Assembly: GCF_032118995.1 (NCBI RefSeq)
Contig: NC_092655.1
Span: forward strand, 9,849,917-9,913,916
Reading direction: 5' to 3'
Source: Asterias amurensis
Taxonomy: Eukaryota; Echinodermata; Asteroidea; Forcipulatida; Asteriidae
Length of the DNA: 64,000 bases
Shown here: positions 19,544 to 33,100 of the stretch, piece after piece
Layout: each line of letters starts with the position of its first letter
How positions within the stretch are numbered: position 1 is the first letter of the stretch
The notes under the pieces: model-generated
What the model was told of the DNA's origin: nothing
Databases searched by the model: none
What the model saw: the letters and a program-made list of their open reading frames with translations, nothing else
Position numbers and translations under genes: made by a program

Positions 19544-20278
19544 GTGAGTAGACATCATACTGCCCTCAACCTTTCCTCAAGTTCCTTCATCGATATTGAT
19601 TATGAAAAATCACTTTAACCATAAAGTGACTTCATTCTGAATCCAACCTTTATATTAGATCTAGGGATCTTCCTCGTAGGGCCTGGGTCCAACTCAATCT
19701 CCTTAAATCTAGTTGGGGCTGAACACCTTGCTCCTCCATAGTATTGGAGCTACCAGCTGAAATTGTGACAGTGTGGCAGACCACAAACCATCAAACAAGT
19801 CATTCATACACCCCGACTTCAAACCACCAAAAGGTGACCACCAGGGACTGGTAGACCTCGACAAGGACTCCATAAAGTGGCTTGAAGCCACTAACTACCA
19901 ATTTAATTACATTCAATGTTCACCTTGGTCCAGAGGTCAAATGAAAGAAGAAGAAGGTTTTGGTTTGAGGTAGCCTGCAGTGATTGTCACTCTTGGTCAC
20001 GTCCCTTAGGCATTTAAAGAGATTTGATGGACCATTTAACAGTTTTAAATTGTGTTTTACCCAATACTAATGTGTGATTAAGCACTGTATACGGAATTTC
20101 CTACTCCTTAGCCAGTAATCTTCGCTTACACCATTACAGTAAGCAGATAGAGCCATGAAATTGGGCCCAGCTCTGCTATTTTAATTATTAATTTGTCTCA
20201 AAAATTCAGCAGGATCTCACTGAGAATGTTAAGAAATCAGAATGTATTTTGAACTAAATTCTGTTTGATTTCCATCAG
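19544..20278 (+). other. MIPEP intron between the two coding exons
   Basis: It runs from GTGAGT to TTGATTTCCATCAG. The 66-codon frame at 19773-19973 has no recognised domain. A right-end fragment of the GGGCCCAATT element lies near 20140-20170. No other feature was recognised. Confidence 0.5.
20140..20170 (+). mobile_element. Right-end fragment of the GGGCCCAATT MITE family
   Basis: AGCAGATAGAGCCATGAAAT then TGGGCCCAG matches the right terminus of the element at 6040-6285. The rest of the element is not recognisable here. Confidence 0.5.
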
Positions 20279-20362
20279 GGTCTCTTTGAGATGGATGATC
20301 TGACAAGCCCAGAGGGATTTGCTAAAGCTCAGAGAGCTTCTATCAAAGAGGCGGAAGAGCTG
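20279..20362 (+). CDS. MIPEP: Mitochondrial intermediate peptidase, second coding exon, cut by satellite
   Basis: The acceptor TTGATTTCCATCAG ends at 20278, and the frame continues in phase 0 from the previous exon. The 28 codons read GLFEMDDLTSPEGFAKAQ then RASIKEAEEL, matching the family pattern 'GLFgvpeL.sPeGF..AQ.kAl...ELL'. After the Leu codon the sequence passes straight into the satellite, where the frame runs 20 more codons to TGA. The expected next block of the protein (the 'IFDELSD' region) is absent. No good GT donor is at the junction; GCT|GTGCAA at 20362 is only a weak candidate. No later MIPEP exon was found in the remaining window. The gene is therefore either split by the array, disrupted, or misassembled here. 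Confidence 0.6.
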
Positions 20363-20780
20363 TGCAAAATTCGCAAAACCTTGGGAATTACAACTTTTTG
20401 GTGCAAAAGTGACGTCATAATTTGACAAAAAATCGTCGATTACCGCCAAAGTAAAACATTGATGGGGTTCAAATTTGCACAGGCACACTCGGGTGGGGTA
20501 TCTGCAAGAAGTAATCACGCTTATTCGGCTTTTCGGGAGCTCGAAAATTAAAAAGTTTATTCCCCGGGCAGGGAAAGGAAAGAGCGGCCATCTTGTTTTT
20601 CTAATAGTCAACTCTGAAAATCGCGTTTTGACGGTGCAAATAGACCAAGTTGAGCATCCTGAACAACTTTCCTGTGTGGAGTCATGCAAAAATCGCGAAA
20701 CCTAGGGAATTACAACTTTTTGGTGCAAAAGTGACGTCATTATTTGACCAAAAATTTTCGATTACCGCCAAAGTAAAACA

Positions 20781-23700
20781 TTGACGTGGTTCAAATTTGC
20801 ACCGGCACACTCGGGTGGGGTATCCGCAAGAAGTAATCACGCTAATTCGGCTTTTCGGGGTGGCTCGAAAATTAAAAGGTTATTCCCCGGCCAGGTAAAA
20901 GGGAAGAGCGGTCATCTTGTTTTTCTAATAGTCAACTCTGGAAATCGCGTTTTGACGGTGCAAATCGACCAAGTTGAGCATCCTGAACAACTTTCCTGTG
21001 TGGAGTCATGCAAAAATCGCGAAACCTAGGGAATTACAACTTTTTAGTGCAAAAGTGACGTCATTATTTGACCAAAAATCGTCAATTACCGTAAAAGTAA
21101 AACATTGACGTGGTTCAAATTTGCACCGGCACACTCGGGTGGGGTATCCGCAAGAAGTAATCATGCTAATTCGGCTTTTCGGGGTGCAACGAAAATTAAA
21201 AAGTTTATTCCCCGGGCAGGGAAAGGAAAGAGCGGCCATCTTGTTTTTCTAATAGTCAACTCTGGAAATCGATTTTTGACGGTGCAAATCGACCAAGTTG
21301 AGCATCCTGAACAACTTTCCTGTGTGGAGTCATGCAATATTCGCAAAACCTTGGGAATTACAACTTTTTGGTGCAAAAGTGACGTCATATATTGACCAAA
21401 AATCGTCGATTACCGCCAAAGTAAAACATTGATGGGGTTCAAGTTTGCACCGGCGCACTCGGTTGGGGTATCCGCAAGAAGTAATCACGCTAATTCGGCT
21501 TTTCGGGGTGCAACGAAAATTAAAAAGTTTATTCCCCGGGCAGGGAAAAGGGAAGAGCGGCCATCTTGTTTTTCTAATAGTCAACTCTGGAAATCGCGTT
21601 TTGACGGTGCAAATCGACCAAGTTGAGCATCCTGAACAACGTTCCTGTGTGGAGTCATGCAATATTCGCAAAACCCAGGGAAGTACAACTTTTTTGTGCA
21701 AAAGTGACGTCATAATTTGACCAAAAATCGTCGATTACCGCCAAAGTAAAACATTGACGGGGTTCAAATTTGCACAGGCACACTCGGGTGGGGTATCCGC
21801 AAGAAGTAATCACGCTAATTCGGCTTTTCGGGGTGGCTCGAAAATTAAAAAGTTTACTCCCCGGGTAGGGAAAAGGGAAGAGCGGCCATCTTGTTTTTCT
21901 AAAAGTCAACTCTGGAAATCGCGTTTTGACGGTGTAAATCTACCAAGTTGAGCATCCTGAACAACTTTCCTGTGTGGAGTCATGCAAAAATCGCGAAACC
22001 TAGGGAATTACAACTTTTTGGTGCAAAAGTGACGTCATTATTTGACCAAAAATCTTCGATTACCGCCAAAGTAAAACATTGACGTGGTTCAAATTTGCAC
22101 CGGCACACTCGGGTGGGGTATCCGCAAGAAGTAATCACGCTAATTCGGCTTTTCGGGGTGGCTCGAAAATTAAAAGGTTATTCCCCGGCCAGGTAAAAGG
22201 GAAGAGCGGTCATCTTGTTTTTCTAATAGTCAACTCTGGAAATCGCGTTTTGACGGTGCAAATCGACCAAGTTGAGCATCCTGAACAACTTTCCTGTGTG
22301 GAGTCATGCAAAATTCGCAAAACCTTGGGAATTACAACTTTTTAGTGCAAAAGTGACGTCATTATTTGACCAAAAATCGTCAATTACCGTAAAAGTAAAA
22401 CATTGACGTGGTTCAAATTTGCACCGGCACACTCGGGTGGGGTATCCGCAAGAAGTAATCATGCTAATTCGGCTTTTCGGGGTGCAACGAAAATTAAAAA
22501 GTTTATTCCCCGGGCAGGGAAAGGAAAGAGCGGCCATCTTGTTTTTCTAATAGTCAACTCTGGAAATCGATTTTTGACGGTGCAAATCGACCAAGTTGAG
22601 CATCCTGAACAACTTTCCTGTGTGGAGTCATGCAATATTCGCAAAACCTTGGGAATTACAACTTTTTGGTGCAAAAGTGACGTCATATATTGACCAAAAA
22701 TCGTCGATTACCGCCAAAGTAAAACATTGATGGGGTTCAAGTTTGCACCGGCGCACTCGGTTGGGGTATCCGCAAGAAGTAATCACGCTAATTCGGCTTT
22801 TCGGGGTGCAACGAAAATTAAAAAGTTTATTCCCCGGGCAGGGAAAAGGGAAGAGCGGCCATCTTGTTTTTCTAATAGTCAACTCTGGAAATCGCGTTTT
22901 GACGGTGCAAATCGACCAAGTTGAGCATCCTGAACAACGTTCCTGTGTGGAGTCATGCAATATTCGCAAAACCCAGGGAAGTACAACTTTTTGGTGCAAA
23001 AGTGACGTCATAATTTGACCAAAAATCGTCGATTACCGCCAAAGTAAAACATTGACGGGGTTCAAATTTGCACAGGCACACTCGGGTGGGGTATCCGCAA
23101 GAAGTAATCACGCTAATTCGGCTTTTCGGGGTGGCTCGAAAATTAAAAAGTTTACTCCCCGGGTAGGGAAAAGGGAAGAGCGGCCATCTTGTTTTTCTAA
23201 AAGTCAACTCTGGAAATCGCGTTTTGACGGTGTAAATCTACCAAGTTGAGCATCCTGAACAACTTTCCTGTGTGGAGTCATGCAAAAATCGCGAAACCTA
23301 GGGAATTACAACTTTTTGGTGCAAAAGTGACGTCATTATTTGACCAAAAATCTTCGATTACCGCCAAAGTAAAACATTGACGTGGTTCAAATTTGCACCG
23401 GCACACTCGGGTGGGGTATCCGCAAGAAGTAATCACGCTAATTCGGCTTTTCGGGGTGGCTCGAAAATTAAAAGGTTATTCCCCGGCCAGGTAAAAGGGA
23501 AGAGCGGTCATCTTGTTTTTCTAATAGTCAACTCTGGAAATCGCGTTTTGACGGTGCAAATCGACCAAGTTGAGCATCCTGAACAACTTTCCTGTGTGGA
23601 GTCATGCAAAATTCGCAAAACCTTGGGAATTACAACTTTTAGTGCAAAAGTGACGTCATTATTTGACCAAAAATCGTCAATTACCGTAAAAGTAAAACAT

Positions 23701-24348
23701 TGACGTGGTTCAAATTTGCACCGGCACACTCGGGTGGGGTATCCGCAAGAAGTAATCATGCTAATTCGGCTTTTCGGGGTGCAACGAAAATTAAAAAGTT
23801 TATTCCCCGGGCAGGGAAAGGAAAGAGCGGCCATCTTGTTTTTCTAATAGTCAACTCTGGAAATCGATTTTTGACGGTGCAAATCGACCAAGTTGAGCAT
23901 CCTGAACAACTTTCCTGTGTGGAGTCATGCAATATTCGCAAAACCTTGGGAATTACAACTTTTTGGTGCAAAAGTGACGTCATATATTGACCAAAAATCG
24001 TCGATTACCGCCAAAGTAAAACATTGATGGGGTTCAAGTTTGCACCGGCGCACTCGGTTGGGGTATCCGCAAGAAGTAATCACGCTAATTCGGCTTTTCG
24101 GGGTGCAACGAAAATTAAAAAGTTTATTCCCCGGGCAGGGAAAAGGGAAGAGCGGCCATCTTGTTTTTCTAATAGTCAACTCTGGAAATCGCGTTTTGAC
24201 GGTGCAAATCGACCAAGTTGAGCATCCTGAACAACGTTCCTGTGTGGAGTCATGCAATATTCGCAAAACCCAGGGAAGTACAACTTTTTGGTGCAAAAGT
24301 GACGTCATAATTTGACCAAAAATCGTCGATTACCGCCAAAGTAAAACA
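20781..24348 (+). repeat. Higher-order block, 1298-bp four-monomer period
   Basis: Markers recur at 20781, 22079 and 23377 (1298 each), and a second marker at 21105, 22403 and 23700. The copies carry the same private variants (GGGGTGGCTCG with AAAAGGTTATT, the GATTTTTGACGG variant, GCGCACTCGGTTGGGG). The third copy is missing its fourth monomer. Confidence 0.85.
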
Positions 24349-27300
24349 TTGACGGGGTTCAGATTTGCACCCGCACACTCGGGTGGGGTATCCGCAAGAA
24401 GTAATCACGCTAATTCGGCTTTTCGGGGTGGCTCGAAAATTAAAAAGTTATTCTCCGGTCAGGAAAAATGGAAGAGCGACCATCTTGTTTTTCTAATATT
24501 CAATTCTGGAAATCGCGTTTTGACGGTGCAAATCGACCAAGTTGAGCATCCTGGACAACTTTCCTGTGTGGAGTCATGCAAAATTCGCAAAACCTAGGGA
24601 ATTACAACTTTTTGGTGCAAAAGTGACGTCATAATTTGACCAAAAATCGTCGATTACCGCCAAAGTAAAACATTGACGGGGTTCAAATTTGCACCGGCAC
24701 ACTCGGGTGGGGTATCCGCAAGAAGTATCACGCTAATTCGTTTTTTCGGGGTGCCACGGAAATTAAAAAGTTTATTCCCCGGGCTGGGAAAAGGGAAGAG
24801 CGGCCATCTTTTTTTTCTAATATTCAACTCTGGAAATCGCATTTTTAACGGTTCAAATCGACCAAGTTGAGCATCCTGAACAACTTTCCTGTGTGGAGTC
24901 ATGCAAAATTCGCAAAACCTTGGGAATTACAACTTTTTGGTGCAAAAGTGACGTCATATATTGACCAAAAATCGTCGCTTACCGCCAAAGTAAAACATTG
25001 ACGGGGTTCAAATTTGCACCGGCACACTCGGGTGGGGTATCCGCAAGAAGTAATCACGCTAATTCGATTTTTCGGGGTGCCACGAAAATTAAAAAGTTTA
25101 TTCCCCGGGCTGGGAAAAGGGAAGAGCGGCCATCTTGTTTTTCTATTTGTCAACTCTGGAAATCGCGTTTTGACGGTTCAAATCGACCAAGTTGAGCATC
25201 CTGAACAACTTTCCTGTGTGGAGTCATGCAAAATTCGCAAAACCCAGGGAATTACAACTTTTTGGTGCAAAAGTGACGTCATTATTTGACCAAAAATCGT
25301 CGATTACCGCCAAAGTAAAACATTGACGGGGTTCAGATTTGCACCGGCACACTCGGGTGGGGTATCCGCAAGAAGTAATCACGCTAATTCGGCTTTTCGG
25401 GGGGGGGGGGGCTCGAAAATAAAAAAGTTATTTTCCGGTCAGGGAAAATGGAAGAGCGGCCATCTTGTTTTTTTTTAATAGTCAACTCTGGAAATCGCGT
25501 TTTGACGGTGCAAATCGACCAAGTTGAGCATCCTGAACAACTTTCCTGTGTGGAGTCATGCAAAATTCGCAAAACCTTGGGAATTACAACTTTTTGTGCA
25601 AAAGTGACGTCATAATTTGACCAAAAATCGTCGATTACCGCCAAAGTAAAACATTGACGGGGTTCAGATTTGCACCCGCACACTCGGGTGGGGTATCCGC
25701 AAGAAGTAATCACGCTAATTCGGCTTTTCGGGGTGGCTCGAAAATTAGAAAGTTATTCTCCGGTCAGGAAAAATGGAAGAGCGACCACCTTGTTTTTCTA
25801 ATATTCAATTCTGGAAATCGCGTTTTGACGGTGCAAATCGACGAAGTTGAGCATCCTGGACAACTGTCCTGTGTGGAGTCATGCAAAATTCGCAAAACCT
25901 AGGGAATTACAACTTTTTGGTGCAAAAGTGACGTCATAATTTGACCAAAAATCGTCGATTACCGCCAAAGTAAAACATTGACGGGGTTCAAATTTGCACC
26001 GGCACACTCGGGTGGGGTATCCGCAAGAAGTATCACGCTAATTCGTTTTTTCGGGGTGCCACGGAAATTAAAAAGTTTATTCCCCGGGCTGGGAAAAGGG
26101 AAGAGCGGCCATCTTATTTTTCTAACATTCAACTCTGGAAATCGCATTTTTAACGGTTCAAATCGACCAAGTTGAGCATCCTGAACAACTTTCCTGTGTG
26201 GAGTCATGCAAAATTCGCAAAACCTTGGGAATTACAACTTTATGGTGCAAAAGTGACGTCATAATTTGACCAAAAATCGTCGCTTACCGCCAAAGTAAAA
26301 CATTGACGGGGTTCAAATTTGCACCGGCACACTCGGGTGGGGTATCCGCAAGAAGTAATCACGCTAATTCGATTTTTCGGGGTGCCACGAAAATTAAAAA
26401 GTTTATTCCCCGGGCTGGGAAAAGGGAAGAGCGGCCATCTTGTTTTTCTAATTGTCAACTCTGGAAATCGCATTTTGACGGTTCAAATCGACCAAGTTGA
26501 GCATCCTGAACAACTTTCCTGTGTGGAGTCATGCAAAATTCGCAAAACCTTGGGAATTACAACTTTTTGGTGCAAAAGTGACGTCATATATTGACCAAAA
26601 ATCGTCGCTTACCGCCAAAGTAAAACATTGACGGGGTTCAAATTTGCACCGGCACACTCGGGTGGGGTATCCGCAAGAAGTAATCACGCTAATTCGATTT
26701 TTCGGGGTGCCACGAAAATTAAAAAGTTTATTCCCCGGGCTGGGAAAAGGGAAGAGCGGCCATCTTGTTTTTCTATTTGTCAACTCTGGAAATCGCGTTT
26801 TGACGGTTCAAATCGACCAAGTTGAGCATCCTGAACAACTTTCCTGTGTGGAGTCATGCAAAATTCGCAAAACCCAGGGAATTACAACTTTTTGGTGCAA
26901 AAGTGACGTCATTATTTGACCAAAAATCGTCGATTACCGCCAAAGTAAAACATTGACGGGGTTCAGATTTGCACCGGCACACTCGGGTGGGGTATCCGCA
27001 AGAAGTAATCACGCTAATTCGGCTTTTCGGGGGGGGGGGGGGCTCGAAAATAAAAAAGTTATTTTCCGGTCAGGGAAAATGGAAGAGCGGCCATCTTGTT
27101 TTTTTTTAATAGTCAACTCTGGAAATCGCGTTTTGACGGTGCAAATCGACCAAGTTGAGCATCCTGAACAACTTTCCTGTGTGGAGTCATGCAAAATTCG
27201 CAAAACCTTGGGAATTACAACTTTTTGTGCAAAAGTGACGTCATAATTTGACCAAAAATCGTCGATTACCGCCAAAGTAAAACATTGACGGGGTTCAGAT

Positions 27301-30150
27301 TTGCACCCGCACACTCGGGTGGGGTATCCGCAAGAAGTAATCACGCTAATTCGGCTTTTCGGGGTGGCTCGAAAATTAAAAAGTTATTCTCCGGTCAGGA
27401 AAAATGGAAGAGCGACCACCTTGTTTTTCTAATATTCAATTCTGGAAATCGCGTTTTGACGGTGCAAATCGACGAAGTTGAGCATCCTGGACAACTGTCC
27501 TGTGTGGAGTCATGCAAAATTCGCAAAACCTAGGGAATTACAACTTTTTGGTGCAAAAGTGACGTCATAATTTGACCAAAAATCGTCGATTACCGCCAAA
27601 GTAAAACATTGACGGGGTTCAAATTTGCACCGGCACACTCGGGTGGGGTATCCGCAAGAAGTATCACGCTAATTCGTTTTTTCGGGGTGCCACGGAAATT
27701 AAAAAGTTTATTCCCCGGGCTGGGAAAAGGGAAGAGCGGCCATCTTATTTTTCTAATATTCAACTCTGGAAATCGCATTTTTAACGGTTCAAATCGACCA
27801 AGTTGAGCATCCTGAACAACTTTCCTGTGTGGAGTCATGCAAAATTCGCAAAACCTTGGGAATTACAACTTTATGGTGCAAAAGTGACGTCATAATTTGA
27901 CCAAAAATCGTCGCTTACCGCCAAAGTAAAACATTGACGGGGTTCAAATTTGCACCGGCACACTCGGGTGGGGTATCCGCAAGAAGTAATCACGCTAATT
28001 CGATTTTTCGGGGTGCCACGAAAATTAAAAAGTTTATTCCCCGGGCTGGGAAAAGGGAAGAGCGGCCATCTTGTTTTTCTAATTGTCAACTCTGGAAATC
28101 GCATTTTGACGGTTCAAATCGACCAAGTTGAGCATCCTGAACAACTTTCCTGTGTGGAGTCATGCAAAATTCGCAAAACCTTGGGAGATACAACTTTTTG
28201 GTGCAAAAGTGACGTCATAATTTGACCAAAAATCGTCGATTACCGCCAAAGTAAAACATTGACGGGGTTCAAATTTGCACCGGCACACTCGGGTGGGGTA
28301 TCCGCAAGAAGTAATCATGCTAATTCGGCTTTTCGGGGTGCAACGAAAATTAAAAAGTTTATTCCCCGGGCAGGGAAAGGAAAGAGCGGCCATCTTGTTT
28401 TTCTAATAGTCAACTCTGGAAATCGATTTTTGACGGTGCAAATCGACCAAGTTGAGCATCCTGAACAACTTTCCTGTGTGGAGTCATGCAATATTCGCAA
28501 AACCTTGGGAATTACAACTTTTTGGTGCAAAAGTGACGTCATATATTGACCAAAAATCGTCGATTACCGCCAAAGTAAAACATTGATGGGGTTCAAGTTT
28601 GCACCGGCGCACTCGGTTGGGGTATCCGCAAGAAGTAATCACGCTAATTCGGCTTTTCGGGGTGCAACGAAAATTAAAAAGTTTATTCCCCGGGCAGGGA
28701 AAAGGGAAGAGCGGCCATCTTGTTTTTCTAATAGTCAACTCTGGAAATCGCGTTTTGACGGTGCAAATCGACCAAGTTGAGCATCCTGAACAACGTTCCT
28801 GTGTGGAGTCATGCAATATTCGCAAAACCCAGGGAAGTACAACTTTTTGGTGCAAAAGTGACGTCATAATTTGACCAAAAATCGTCGATTACCGCCAAAG
28901 TAAAACATTGACGGGGTTCAGATTTGCACCCGCACACTCGGGTGGGGTATCCGCAAGAAGTAATCACGCTAATTCGGCTTTTCGGGGTGGCTCGAAAATT
29001 AAAAAGTTATTCTCCGGTCAGGAAAAATGGAAGAGCGACCATCTTGTTTTTCTAATATTCAATTCTGGAAATCGCGTTTTGACGGTGCAAATCGACCAAG
29101 TTGAGCATCCTGGACAACTTTCCTGTGTGGAGTCATGCAAAATTCGCAAAACCTAGGGAATTACAACTTTTTGGTGCAAAAGTGACGTCATAATTTGACC
29201 AAAAATCGTCGATTACCGCCAAAGTAAAACATTGACGGGGTTCAAATTTGCACCGGCACACTCGGGTGGGGTATCCGCAAGAAGTATCACGCTAATTCGT
29301 TTTTTCGGGGTGCCACGGAAATTAAAAAGTTTATTCCCCGGGCTGGGAAAAGGGAAGAGCGGCCATCTTTTTTTTCTAATATTCAACTCTGGAAATCGCA
29401 TTTTTAACGGTTCAAATCGACCAAGTTGAGCATCCTGAACAACTTTCCTGTGTGGAGTCATGCAAAATTCGCAAAACCTTGGGAATTACAACTTTTTGGT
29501 GCAAAAGTGACGTCATATATTGACCAAAAATCGTCGCTTACCGCCAAAGTAAAACATTGACGGGGTTCAAATTGGCACCGGCACACTCGGGTGGGGTATC
29601 CGCAAGAAGTAATCACGCTAATTCGATTTTTCGGGGTGCCACGAAAATTAAAAAGTTTATTCCCCGGGCTGGGAAAAGGGAAGAGCGGCCATCTTGTTTT
29701 TCTATTTGTCAACTCTGGAAATCGCGTTTTGACGGTTCAAATCGACCAAGTTGAGCATCCTGAACAACTTTCCTGTGTGGAGTCATGCAAAATTCGCAAA
29801 ACCCAGGGAATTACAACTTTTTGGTGCAAAAGTGACGTCATTATTTGACCAAAAATCGTCGATTACCGCCAAAGTAAAACATTGACGGGGTTCAGATTTG
29901 CACCGGCACACTCGGGTGGGGTATCCGCAAGAAGTAATCACGCTAATTCGGCTTTTCGGGGGGGGGGCTCGAAAATAAAAAAGTTATTTTCCGGTCAGGG
30001 AAAATGGAAGAGCGGCCATCTTGTTTTTTTTTAATAGTCAACTCTGGAAATCGCGTTTTGACGGTGCAAATCGACCAAGTTGAGCATCCTGAACAACTTT
30101 CCTGTGTGGAGTCATGCAAAATTCGCAAAACCTTGGGAATTACAACTTTT
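24349..30150 (+). repeat. Higher-order block, ~1630-bp five-monomer period with a 4559-bp copy
   Basis: Segments recur at offset 1630-1631 (24998/26628, 25654/27285, 25978/27609, 26303/27934). A wider block recurs at offset 4559, fourteen monomers (24024/28583, 24349/28908, 24673/29232, 24998/29557). Monomers here carry CCCCGGGCTGGG and GGTTCAAATCGACC variants. Three of them carry long G runs. Confidence 0.8.
25399..25411 (+). repeat. G13 expansion in the monomer loop
   Basis: The loop normally reading GGGGTGGCT is replaced by a run of 13 G before CTCGAAAAT. The same change occurs as G14 at 27029-27042 and G10 at 29958-29967, in monomers related by the higher-order duplication. Confidence 0.85.
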
Positions 30151-33100
30151 TGGTGCAAAAGTGACGTCATAATTTAACCAAAAATCGTCGATTACCGCCA
30201 AAGTAAAACATTGGCGTGGTTCAAATTTGCACCGGCACACTCGGGTGGGGTATCCGCAAGAAGTAATCACGCTAGTTTGGCTTTTCGGGGTGCCACGAAA
30301 ATTAAAAAGGTTATTCCCCGGGCAGGAAAAAGGGAAGAGCGGCCATCTTGTTTTTCTAATAGTCAACTCTGGAAATCCTGTTTTGACGTTGCAAATCGAA
30401 CAAGTTGAGCATCCTGAACAACTTTCCTGTGTGGAGTCATGCAAAATTCGCAAAACCTTGGGAATTACAACTTTTTGGTGCAAAAGTGACGTCATAATTT
30501 GACCAAAAATCGTCGATTACCGCCAAAGTAAAACATTGGCGTGCTTCAAATTTGCACCGGCACACTCGAGTGGGGTATCCGCAAGAAGTAATCACGCTAA
30601 TTCGGCTTTTCGGGGTGCCTCGAAAATTAAAAAGGTTATTCCCCGGGCAGGAAAAAGGGAAGAGCGGCCATCTTGTTTTTCTAATAGTCAACTCTGGCAA
30701 TCGCGTTTTGACGGTGCAAATCGACCAAGTTGAGCATCCCGAACAACTTTCCTGTGTGGGGTCATGCAAAATTCGCAAAACCTTGGGAATTACAACTTTT
30801 TTGTGCAAAAGTGACGTCATATATTGACCAAAAATCGTCGATTACCGCCAAAGTAAAACATTGGCGTGCTTCAAATTTGCACCGGCACACTCGGGTGGGG
30901 TATCCGCAAGAAGTAATCACGCTAATTCGGCTTTTAGGGGTGCCTCGAAAATTAAAAAGGTTATTCCCCGGGCAGGAAAAAGGGATGAGCGGCCATCTTG
31001 TTTTTCTAATAGTCAACTCTGGCAATCGCGTTTTGACGGTGCAAATCGACCAAGTTGAGCATCCTGAACAACTTTCCTGTGTGGGGTCATGCAAAATTCG
31101 CAAAACCTTGGGAATTACAACTTTTTGGTGCAAAAGTGACGTCATAATTTGACCAAAAATCGTCGATTACCGCCAAAGTAAAACATTGACGGGGTTCAAA
31201 TTTGCACCGGCACACTCAAGTGGGGTATCCGCAAGAAGTAATCACGCTAATTCGATTTTTCGGGGTGCCACGAAAATTAAAAAGTTTATTCCCCGGGCTG
31301 GGAAAAGGGAAGAGCGGCCATCTTGTTTTTCTAATTGTCAACTCTGGAAATCGCGTTTTGACGGTTCAAATCGACCAAGTTGAGCATCCTGAACAACTTT
31401 CCTGTGTGGAGTCATGCAAAATTCGCAAAACCCAGAGAATTACAACTTTTTGGTGCAAAAGTGACGTCATTATTTGACCAAAAATCGTCGATAACCGCCA
31501 AAGTAAAACATTGACGGGGTTCAGATTTGCACCGGCACACTCGGGTGGGGTATCCGCAAGAAGTAATCACGCTAATTCGGCTTTTCGGGGTGGCTCGAAA
31601 ATAAAAAAGTTATTCTCCGGTCAGGGAAAATGGAAGAGCGGCCATCTTGTTTTTTTTTAATAGTCAACTCTGGAAATCGCGTTTTGACGGTTCAAATCGA
31701 CCAAGTTGAGCATCCTGAACAACTTTCCTGTGTGGAGTCATGCAAAATTCGCAAAACCCAGAGAATTACAACTTTTTGGTGCAAAAGTGACGTCATTATT
31801 TGACCAAAAATCGTCGATTACCGCCAAAGTAAAACATTGACGGGGTTCAAATTTGCACCGGCACACTCGGGTGGGGTATCCGCAAGAAGTAATCACGCTA
31901 ATTCGGCTTTTCGGGGTGGCTCGAAAATAAAAAAGTTATTCTCCGGTCAGGGAAAATGGAAGAGCGGCCATCTTGTTTTTTTTTAATAGTCAACTCTGGA
32001 AATCGCGTTTTGACGGTGCAAATCGACTAAGTTGAGCATCCTGAACAACTTTCCTGTGTGGAGTCATGCAAAATTCGCAAAACCTTGGGAATTACAACTT
32101 TTTGTGCAAAAGTGACGTCATAATTTGACCAAAAATCGTCGATAACCGCAAAAGTAAAACATTGACGGGGTTCAAATTTGCACCGGCACACTCGGGTGGG
32201 GTATCCGCAAGAAGTAATCACGCTAATTCGGTTTTTCGGGGTGCCACGAAAATTAAAAAGTTTATTCGCCGGGCAGGGAAAAGTGAAGAGCGGCCTTTTT
32301 GTTTTTCTAATAGTCAACTCTGGAAATCGCGTTTTGACGGTGCAAATCGACCAAGTTGAGCATCCTGAACAACGTTCCTGTGTGGAGTCATGCAATATTC
32401 GCAAAACCTTGGGAATTACAACTTTTTGGTGCAAAAGTGACGTCATATATTGACCAAAAATCGTCGATTTCCGCCAAAGTAAAACATTGATGGGGTTCAA
32501 ATTTGCACCGGCACACTCGGGTGGGGTATCCGCAAGAAGTAATCACGCTAATTCGGCTTTTCGGGGTGGCTAGAAAATTAAAAAGTTTATTCCCCGGGCA
32601 GGGAAAAGGGAAGAGCCGCCATCTTGTTTTCTAATAGTCAACTCTGGAAATCGCGTTTTGACGGTGCAAATCGACCAAGTTGAGCATCCTGAACAACGTT
32701 CCTGTGTGGAGTCATGCAATATTCGCAAAACCCAGGGAAGTACAACTTTTTGGTGCAAAAGTGACGTCATAATTTGACCAAAAATCGTCGATTACCGCCA
32801 AAGTAAAACATTGACGGGGTTCAGATTTGCACCCGCACACTCGGGTGGGGTATCCGCAAGAAGTAATCACGCTAATTCGGCTTTTCGGGGTGGCTCGAAA
32901 ATTAAAAAGTTATTCTCCGGTCAGGAAAAATGGAAGAGCGACCACCTTGTTTTTCTAATATTCAATTCTGGAAATCGCGTTTTGACGGTGCAAATCGACC
33001 AAGTTGAGCATCCTGGACAACTTTCCTGTGTGGAGTCATGCAAAATTCGCAAAACCTAGGGAATTACAACTTTTTGGTGCAAAAGTGACGTCATAATTTG

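Noticed and set aside
19773..19973. 66-codon frame between the MIPEP exons as an additional exon
   Set aside because: The two flanking exons join in phase and match the family directly. This frame has no matching splice sites or family similarity.
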